From contig JAEKKE010000188.1 in assembly GCA_019510535.1 (NCBI GenBank), positions 1 to 10,531 on the forward strand: DNA of 10,531 nucleotides. The letters run 5' to 3'. The position numbers were made by a program, and so were the translations under genes. The first letter of the stretch is position 1. Each line of letters opens with the position of its first letter. Source of the stretch: Acidobacteriota bacterium (GTDB lineage Bacteria > Acidobacteriota > Terriglobia > Terriglobales > Acidobacteriaceae). Of this stretch, positions 6,014 through 10,531 are shown piece by piece. Under the pieces are notes generated by a model. The model made no database searches and was not told the DNA's origin. It saw only the letters and a program-made list of their open reading frames with translations.

Positions 6014-7900
6014 ATGAGCCTGCTTCAACAGATACATTCGCCTGCGGACGTCAAAAAACTTTCTATCCCCGAACTCTCTCTTCTGGCAGAGGAGATCCGC
6101 GAACGGCTTATCGTTGGTGTTTCGAGGACCGGCGGTCATATCGGTCCGAATCTTGGTGTGGTGGAACTCACCATCGCCATGCACTATGTCTTTGACACGC
6201 CACGCGACAGCTTTGTCTTCGATGTATCGCACCAGGCCTATGTCCATAAGTTATTGACCGGCCGCGCCGACCGCTTCGAAACCATCCGCCAGCCGGACGG
6301 CCTGAACGGTTTCATGTTGCGCACGGAGAGCGAGCATGACAGCTTCGGCGCAGGGCACGCAGGCACGGCGCTTTCGGCCGCGCTCGGCATGGCTGTGGCC
6401 CGCGATATGAATGGTGGCGATGAGCACATCATCGCTCTGGCCGGCGATGCCGCCTTCACCAACGGCATCACCATGGAGGCCCTGAACAATATCGCCTCAT
6501 CCACCAAGCGGCTGATCGTGGTGCTGAACGATAACGCCTGGTCGATCGATCGCAATGTGGGCGCGATTGCCTCCTATTTCCACAAGATTGTCACCAACCC
6601 GACCTTCGTCACATGGCACGATCGTGCCGTCGATCTGATTGAGCGCATCGGCGGTAAAGCGGCAAAGCATGTGGCACAGAAGGCCGAGGGTGCGGCGAAA
6701 GGTCTTATCGGTCCGGGCATGCTCTTTGAAGAGTTCGGGCTCAATTACTTTGGCCCAATCGATGGCCACGATCTGACACTGTTGATTGAGACCTTCAAGT
6801 TCCTTAAGCAGCAGAACAAGCCCGTACTGCTGCATGCGATTACGCAGAAGGGCCGCGGCTTCCAGCCTGCACTCGAGAAGCAGAAGAAATTCCACGGCCT
6901 GGGGCCGTACGATCCTGAGACCGGCGAGACCAAGCCGACGGGGCAGAAGACTTATTCTGAGATCTTTGCCGAGTCGCTGACCAAGCTTGCAGATATGAAT
7001 GACAAGGTCGTTGCGATTACCGCGGCGATGCCGAATGGAACCGCGCTCGATCTCTTCCGCCCGCATCATCCGAAGCGTTACTTCGATGTCGGTATCGCGG
7101 AAGAACATGCTGTGATCTTCGCTGCCGGTATGGCTACCAAGGGCTATAAGCCCTTCTGCGCCATCTACTCCACCTTCCTGCAGCGCGCCTTCGATCCCAT
7201 CGTGCACGATGTCTGCCTGCAGAATCTGCCGGTGGTCTTCTGCATGGATCGCGGTGGACTCTCGGGCGATGACGGCCCGACACATCACGGTCTGTTTGAC
7301 ATCAGCTATCTGCGCGGTGTTCCAAACATTGTGCACATGGTGCCGAAGGATGAGGATGAGCTGGCGGACATGATGTACACCGCGATGCTTTATGAGGGGC
7401 CGTCGGCGATTCGATATCCGCGTGGCGTCGGACCGGGTGTTGCGGTGAAGGAGAAGCCGGTTGCGCTGGAGATCGGCAAGGCTGAAGTGATTCGCGATGG
7501 ACATGATGTAGCCATCTTCGGCCTGGGCGCATTGCTTCCTCTGGCCGTGACGATGAGTGACCATCTTGCTGCCGAAGGACTCTCGGCTGCGGTGATCAAT
7601 CCGCGCTTTGCCAAGCCTGTCGATCGTGAGTGCATCGCCGCTTATGCCCGTCAGTGCGGCCTGATCGTCACCTTCGAAGATCACGTCCTCGCCGGTGGTT
7701 TTGGATCGGCCGTACTGGAGGCTCTGAATTCGCTGGAACTGCAGGTGCCGGTCGTTCGTATCGGCTGGCCCGATGAGTTCATTGAGCATGGCAAAGTCGA
7801 TGCGTTGCGCGAGAAGTACGGCATCACGGTGGAGGCGGCGATGAAGCAGGCGCGCCCCTTCCTGGATGCGATTGCGCACAGCCGCCTGGTGGCTCACTAG
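6014..7900 (+). CDS. dxs: 1-deoxy-D-xylulose-5-phosphate synthase, divergent type
   Basis: The 628-residue product matches DXS in length and domain order. DXS condenses pyruvate with glyceraldehyde-3-phosphate, releasing CO2, using thiamine diphosphate; it is the entry to the MEP isoprenoid pathway and feeds thiamine and pyridoxal synthesis. Seen: TGGHIGPNLGVVELTIAMHY with His42, DVSHQAYVHKLLTGR, the ThDP motif from GDA (144-146) to the LNDN segment (Asn172-Asn174), the IDGHDL linker, KFHG (His294), the transketolase pyrimidine domain with GIAEEHAV (general-base candidate Glu363), DGPTHHGLFD, and IRYPRG before the C-terminal domain. Unusual points are GDA in place of the common GDG, and EEH where IAEQHA is usual. 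The catalytic glutamate and histidines remain, so it should be active. Another ThDP enzyme of the transketolase family is a lesser possibility. It starts 32 bp after the symporter gene with no clear Shine-Dalgarno site, so cotranscription is plausible. Confidence 0.85.
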   Translation: MSLLQQIHSPADVKKLSIPELSLLAEEIRERLIVGVSRTGGHIGPNLGVVELTIAMHYVFDTPRDSFVFDVSHQAYVHKLLTGRADRFETIRQPDGLNGFMLRTESEHDSFGAGHAGTALSAALGMAVARDMNGGDEHIIALAGDAAFTNGITMEALNNIASSTKRLIVVLNDNAWSIDRNVGAIASYFHKIVTNPTFVTWHDRAVDLIERIGGKAAKHVAQKAEGAAKGLIGPGMLFEEFGLNYFGPIDGHDLTLLIETFKFLKQQNKPVLLHAITQKGRGFQPALEKQKKFHGLGPYDPETGETKPTGQKTYSEIFAESLTKLADMNDKVVAITAAMPNGTALDLFRPHHPKRYFDVGIAEEHAVIFAAGMATKGYKPFCAIYSTFLQRAFDPIVHDVCLQNLPVVFCMDRGGLSGDDGPTHHGLFDISYLRGVPNIVHMVPKDEDELADMMYTAMLYEGPSAIRYPRGVGPGVAVKEKPVALEIGKAEVIRDGHDVAIFGLGALLPLAVTMSDHLAAEGLSAAVINPRFAKPVDRECIAAYARQCGLIVTFEDHVLAGGFGSAVLEALNSLELQVPVVRIGWPDEFIEHGKVDALREKYGITVEAAMKQARPFLDAIAHSRLVAH

Positions 7901-7917
7901 GTTTTTAGCCAGGCACA

Positions 7918-8032
7918 TTTTTTGTCATTTTGTAGTGACCGGAGAAATCTGCTTGTTGTGCAGGTATGGAGGCATGGGGAGAGAAGCAGATTTCTCCGCT
8001 CCCTCCCGGTCGCTACGAAATGACAAACAAAA
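7918..8032. repeat. Palindromic element B, full copy
   Basis: This is a large imperfect inverted repeat between dxs and glpK. The outer arms 7921-7941 and 8007-8027 match over 21 bases with two T-to-C differences that would be G-U pairs in RNA. The inner arms CGGAGAAATCTGCTT (7940-7954) and 7984-7998 match perfectly over 15 bases. The right side carries about 8 extra bases (7999-8006), and the loop is about 29 bases. It may terminate dxs transcription. Related pieces at 1271-1304 and 10494-10531 suggest a dispersed repeat rather than a glpK-specific regulator. Confidence 0.8.
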
Positions 8033-8064
8033 TTCTGCCCGACGCTTCCCATCGTAATCACATG

Positions 8065-8094
8065 TTGCTTCCTGATAGTCGAACACGATACAAA
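8065..8094 (+). promoter_or_regulatory. Possible glpKF promoter
   Basis: TTGCTT (8065-8070) and TACAAA (8089-8094) are separated by 18 bases and resemble weak -35 and -10 boxes ahead of glpK. This is the only unique sequence between element B and the glpK ribosome-binding site, so a promoter is expected about here. The match is poor and could be chance. Confidence 0.25.
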
Positions 8095-8106
8095 GAGACG
8101 GCTCTT

Positions 8107-8113
8107 GGGGAGA
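8107..8113 (+). promoter_or_regulatory. Ribosome-binding site setting the TTG start of glpK
   Basis: GGGGAGA lies six bases before TTG 8120. This spacing supports the TTG at 8120 and argues against the in-frame TTG at 8105, which overlaps the site. Confidence 0.7.
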
Positions 8114-8119
8114 ACAGTT

Positions 8120-9628
8120 TTGCAGCCTGCCGGATATATCGGAGCCCTGGATCAGGGCACCACCAGCACACGATTCATGGTCTTTGACCGCCGGGGACGC
8201 ATCGTCTCCGTGGCACAGAAGGAACACGAACAGATCTATCCGCGGCCAGGATGGGTCGAACACGACCCGCTCGAGATCTGGCGCCGCACGCTTGAAGTCG
8301 TCGACGAGGCGGTCGATGCCCGCGGTCTTCGGCCGAAGGACTTCTCCTCCATCGGCATCACCAATCAGCGGGAGACGACCGTCGTCTGGAACCGCAATAC
8401 CGGCCTTCCGGTCTACAACGCCATCGTCTGGCAGGATACGCGTGTTGCCGACATGGTTACGCGTCTGTCGGCGGAGGGAGGCAAGGATCGCTTCCGCGGC
8501 CAGACTGGTCTGCCGCTGACTACCTACTTCTCCGGCCTCAAGCTGAAGTGGATTCTCGACAACGTGAAGGGCGCCCGCGAGGAGGCCGAAGAGGGCAACC
8601 TGCTCTTCGGCACGATCGACAGCTATCTCCTCTGGAACTTAACGGGAGGCACCCACGGTGGCGTTCACGCGACCGATGTCACCAACGCCAGCCGCACGCA
8701 GTTGATGAACCTTGCCACGTTGAATTGGGATGAGAGCATTCTTGCCGCTCTCGATATCCCGAAGCAGATGCTTCCGCAGATCAAGTCATCGAGTGAACAC
8801 TTCGGCGATCTTCATCGCACCAGTCTTGAAGGAGTAGGCATCTGCGGCATCCTGGGTGATCAGCATGCGGCCCTGGTGGGTCAGACCTGCTTCTCTCCCG
8901 GCGAGGTGAAGAACACTTACGGTACTGGCTGCTTCCTGCTGATGAATACCGGCGAAGAGCGCAAGCCCTCGACTCATGGCCTGTTGACGACACTGGCGTA
9001 TAAGTTCGGCGATAAACCGCCGGTGTATGCGTTGGAAGGCTCTATCGCGATTGCAGGAGCGCTGGTGCAGTGGCTGCGCGACAATCTCGGCATCATCTCC
9101 AGCAGCGACCAGATCGAACCGCTGGCGCAGACAGTGAATGACAACGGCGGTGTCTATTTTGTACCGGCGTTCAGCGGCTTGTATGCGCCGTACTGGAAAG
9201 ACGATGCTCGCGGTGTGATCGCCGGTCTCACACGCTTCGCCAATAAGGGACACCTCGCTCGCGCTGTGCTGGAAGCTACTGCCTTCCAGACGCGAGAGGT
9301 TGTTGAGGCAATGGAGCAGGACTCGGGGATTCAGCTCACGCAGCTCCGCACCGATGGCGGTATGGTAGCCAACGAGCTACTGATGCAGTTCCAGGCCGAC
9401 ATCCTCGATAAGGCCGTGATCCGTCCCGCAATGCGCGAGACGACGGCGTTGGGCGCGGCCTATGCAGGCGGGCTCGCCTCCGGATACTTCAGTGGCACGG
9501 ACGAGTTGATCCAGAACTGGGAAGCAGATCGTACGTGGAAATCGCAGATGGATGCAGCCGAGCGCGAAGATCTCTTTAAGACCTGGAAGAAGGCGGTGAC
9601 ACGGACCTTCGCATGGGTGGAGGGTTGA
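8120..9628 (+). CDS. glpK: Glycerol kinase
   Basis: The product phosphorylates glycerol with ATP to sn-glycerol-3-phosphate in the cytoplasm, trapping glycerol that enters through GlpF. It is an FGGY-family kinase. With the TTG start at 8120 it has 502 residues, the same length as E. coli GlpK, and key positions fall almost at the E. coli numbers. The ATP-site motif LDQGTTSTR starts at residue 10; Gln83-Arg84-Glu85 (ITNQRETTV) and Asp247-Gln248 (GDQHAAL) are the glycerol-binding residues; YGTGCFLLMNTGE and DGGMVANELLMQFQADIL are adenine and domain-II signatures. WQDTR, typical of glycerol kinases among FGGY enzymes, is present. The stop codon overlaps the start of glpF (TGATG). No glpD or glpR is in the window. 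Allosteric control by fructose bisphosphate or by phosphorylation cannot be judged here. Confidence 0.96.
   Translation: MQPAGYIGALDQGTTSTRFMVFDRRGRIVSVAQKEHEQIYPRPGWVEHDPLEIWRRTLEVVDEAVDARGLRPKDFSSIGITNQRETTVVWNRNTGLPVYNAIVWQDTRVADMVTRLSAEGGKDRFRGQTGLPLTTYFSGLKLKWILDNVKGAREEAEEGNLLFGTIDSYLLWNLTGGTHGGVHATDVTNASRTQLMNLATLNWDESILAALDIPKQMLPQIKSSSEHFGDLHRTSLEGVGICGILGDQHAALVGQTCFSPGEVKNTYGTGCFLLMNTGEERKPSTHGLLTTLAYKFGDKPPVYALEGSIAIAGALVQWLRDNLGIISSSDQIEPLAQTVNDNGGVYFVPAFSGLYAPYWKDDARGVIAGLTRFANKGHLARAVLEATAFQTREVVEAMEQDSGIQLTQLRTDGGMVANELLMQFQADILDKAVIRPAMRETTALGAAYAGGLASGYFSGTDELIQNWEADRTWKSQMDAAEREDLFKTWKKAVTRTFAWVEG
9619..9623 (+). promoter_or_regulatory. Ribosome-binding site of glpF inside glpK
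   Basis: GGAGG in the last codons of glpK lies four bases before ATG 9628. It favours that ATG over the in-frame ATG at 9613, which has no such site and would add five residues before the membrane helix. Confidence 0.6.
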
Positions 9629-10356
9629 TGCTTTCTCCGTTTTTCGGTGAGTTTATTGGTACTGCAGTTCTGATCCTGATGGGCGAAGGCGTCGTCGCCG
9701 GTGTAGTGCTGAAGGGCACGAAAAGCGAGAACGCAGGCTGGATCTCCATTACTGCGGCATGGGGTTTCGCCGTCTTCTGCGGCGTGATCACGGCGATTGC
9801 ATGCGGCTCTCCGGGAGCGCATCTGAACCCTGCGGTGACCGTTGCCGTTGCTATGCATACCGGTCAATGGAGCACCGTGCCGGCCTTTGTGCTGGCGCAG
9901 ATACTGGGCGCGATGACGGGCGCAGCATTGAACTGGTTCTTCTGGCTGCCGCACTGGGCGATGACGGAAGACCAGGGATTGAAGCGGGCGGTCTTCTGCA
10001 CCTCTCCTTCGGTACGTAAGCCGTGGCTGAACATGATGCAGGAGATGATTGCGACCAGCGTGCTGCTGCTGGTGATTGAGTGCATCGGCTCGAAGCTCCT
10101 TGCCGTCTCCGGTCCCGCTCCGGGCCTGGCCCCGTACCTGGTCGCGATTCTGGTTTGGGCTATTGGACTCTCGCTCGGCGGAGTGACAGGGTATGCCATC
10201 AATCCCGCTCGCGACTTCGGGCCGCGCCTGATGCATCAGCTTTTACCAGTCGCAGGCAAGGGTGGCTCTGACTGGTCCTACGCCTGGGTGCCGATCGCCG
10301 GACCGATTCTCGGTGCGATTGTTATGGGATTTGCCTTCCGGTGCCTGGGGATCTAG
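9628..10356 (+). CDS. glpF: Glycerol uptake facilitator (aquaglyceroporin)
   Basis: This 242-residue MIP-family channel lets glycerol cross the inner membrane by facilitated diffusion. Both half-helix signatures are present: HLNPAVTVAVA with Asn67-Pro68-Ala69, and AINPARDFGPR with Asn192-Pro193-Ala194. The Asp after NPAR (Asp196) is typical of glycerol facilitators, whereas water-specific aquaporins usually have Ser there. Six hydrophobic segments fit the family, beginning FFGEFIGTAVLILMGEG. Its ATG shares one base with the glpK stop (TGATG), so translation is probably coupled, and uptake and trapping of glycerol are made together. The order kinase-then-channel is the reverse of the E. coli glpFK operon. 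No defect is visible. Confidence 0.95.
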   Translation: MLSPFFGEFIGTAVLILMGEGVVAGVVLKGTKSENAGWISITAAWGFAVFCGVITAIACGSPGAHLNPAVTVAVAMHTGQWSTVPAFVLAQILGAMTGAALNWFFWLPHWAMTEDQGLKRAVFCTSPSVRKPWLNMMQEMIATSVLLLVIECIGSKLLAVSGPAPGLAPYLVAILVWAIGLSLGGVTGYAINPARDFGPRLMHQLLPVAGKGGSDWSYAWVPIAGPILGAIVMGFAFRCLGI

Positions 10357-10379
10357 TTGCTGGTTGCGAGAGCTGATAC

Positions 10380-10470
10380 GGGCACCCATACACCGGGTGC
10401 CCCATCCATCGCATATCGGGGTCCCCGACGAACTTGTTCGTTGGGGTGATAACGCGATGGGTGGGATATT
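10380..10470. repeat. Compound hairpin region (family C) after glpF
   Basis: There are two structures. GGGCACCC (10380-10387) and GGGTGCCC (10395-10402) form a perfect 8-bp stem with a seven-base loop. A longer imperfect palindrome follows: CCATCGC (10406-10412) pairs with GCGATGG (10454-10460), and inside it CCCCGACGAAC (10423-10433) pairs with GTTCGTTGGGG (10436-10446) through one G-U. It begins 24 bases after the glpF stop and probably ends or stabilises the glpKF transcript. No coding potential is visible. Confidence 0.65.
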
Positions 10471-10493
10471 CGCGAATCAATTCGGTGAGAGAA

Positions 10494-10531
10494 TTTTTGT
10501 TTGTCATCCCGAAGGAATCTGCTTTTCAAGT
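10494..10531 (+). repeat. Element B-like arm, cut by the window end
   Basis: TTTGTCATCCCGAAGGAATC followed by TGCTTTT shares its two ends (TTTGTCAT and ATCTGCTT) with the left arm of element B, with a shorter and different middle. The window stops before any right arm. It may be a related repeat family rather than the same one. Confidence 0.45.

Noticed and set aside
6497..7918. 473-codon open frame on the minus strand
   Set aside because: It lies almost wholly opposite dxs, whose frame encodes a recognisable enzyme. The antisense translation is rich in Arg, His and Gln and has no family motif; long antisense frames are common in GC-rich genes.
8105..8119. Earlier TTG start for glpK
   Set aside because: It overlaps the GGGGAGA ribosome-binding site; TTG 8120 has correct spacing and gives the usual 502-residue length.
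7918..8119. Riboswitch or glycerol-specific leader for glpK
   Set aside because: The structure is a simple palindrome with relatives elsewhere in the window, and no known riboswitch core is recognisable.
9460..10236. 258-codon open frame on the minus strand opposite glpK and glpF
   Set aside because: The plus-strand genes are certain, and the antisense product is low-complexity in His, Arg and Gln with no domain.
10322..10507. Minus-strand open frame after glpF
   Set aside because: It reads through the palindromic repeats and the end of glpF, and resembles only repeat translation.

Overview
The window looks like chromosomal DNA from a soil-type Acidobacterium (class Terriglobia/Acidobacteriia, near Granulicella, Terriglobus or Edaphobacter). 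This is inferred from the moderately high GC, the protein styles (a divergent DXS, secreted DUF4440-type protein, multi-PAS orphan kinase) and dispersed palindromic repeats between genes. I could not run a taxonomic search. No tRNA, rRNA, CRISPR array, integrase or transposase was seen.

Layout. 1-420 is the 3' end of an acetyl-CoA synthetase gene, closed by a hairpin. 538-1140 encodes a small exported protein of unknown family, preceded by a second hairpin. 1138-1480 is a gene-free block made almost entirely of palindromic repeats. 1503-3878 encodes a soluble GAF-PAS-PAS-PAS hybrid-free histidine kinase with no response regulator beside it. 3876-3991 is another repeat copy in the convergent gap before a minus-strand exported NTF2-like (DUF4440-type) gene (4017-4577). 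Only 30 bp away, and divergent from it, lies a dicarboxylate/amino-acid:cation symporter gene (4608-5981), followed after 32 bp by a divergent DXS-type gene (6014-7900). 7901-8119 holds a large palindrome and the glpK leader. glpK (TTG start, 8120-9628) and glpF (9628-10356) form a translationally coupled glycerol uptake operon. 10357-10531 holds two further repeat elements.

How the genes work together. glpF and glpK import and phosphorylate glycerol. acs activates acetate and the symporter brings in C4-dicarboxylates or acidic amino acids, so the window leans towards small-carbon uptake and central metabolism. DXS would draw pyruvate and glyceraldehyde-3-phosphate into isoprenoid synthesis. 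Apart from glpKF and possibly symporter-dxs, there is no evidence that these genes form one system.

The most unusual content is non-coding. Three copies of a ~115-bp element (called A here) share matched terminal inverted repeats and an internal hairpin. Bases on the two arms have changed together between copies, two copies supply the stop codon of the preceding gene, and two direct copies bracket the histidine kinase gene. Two other palindromic families (B and C) are also present.
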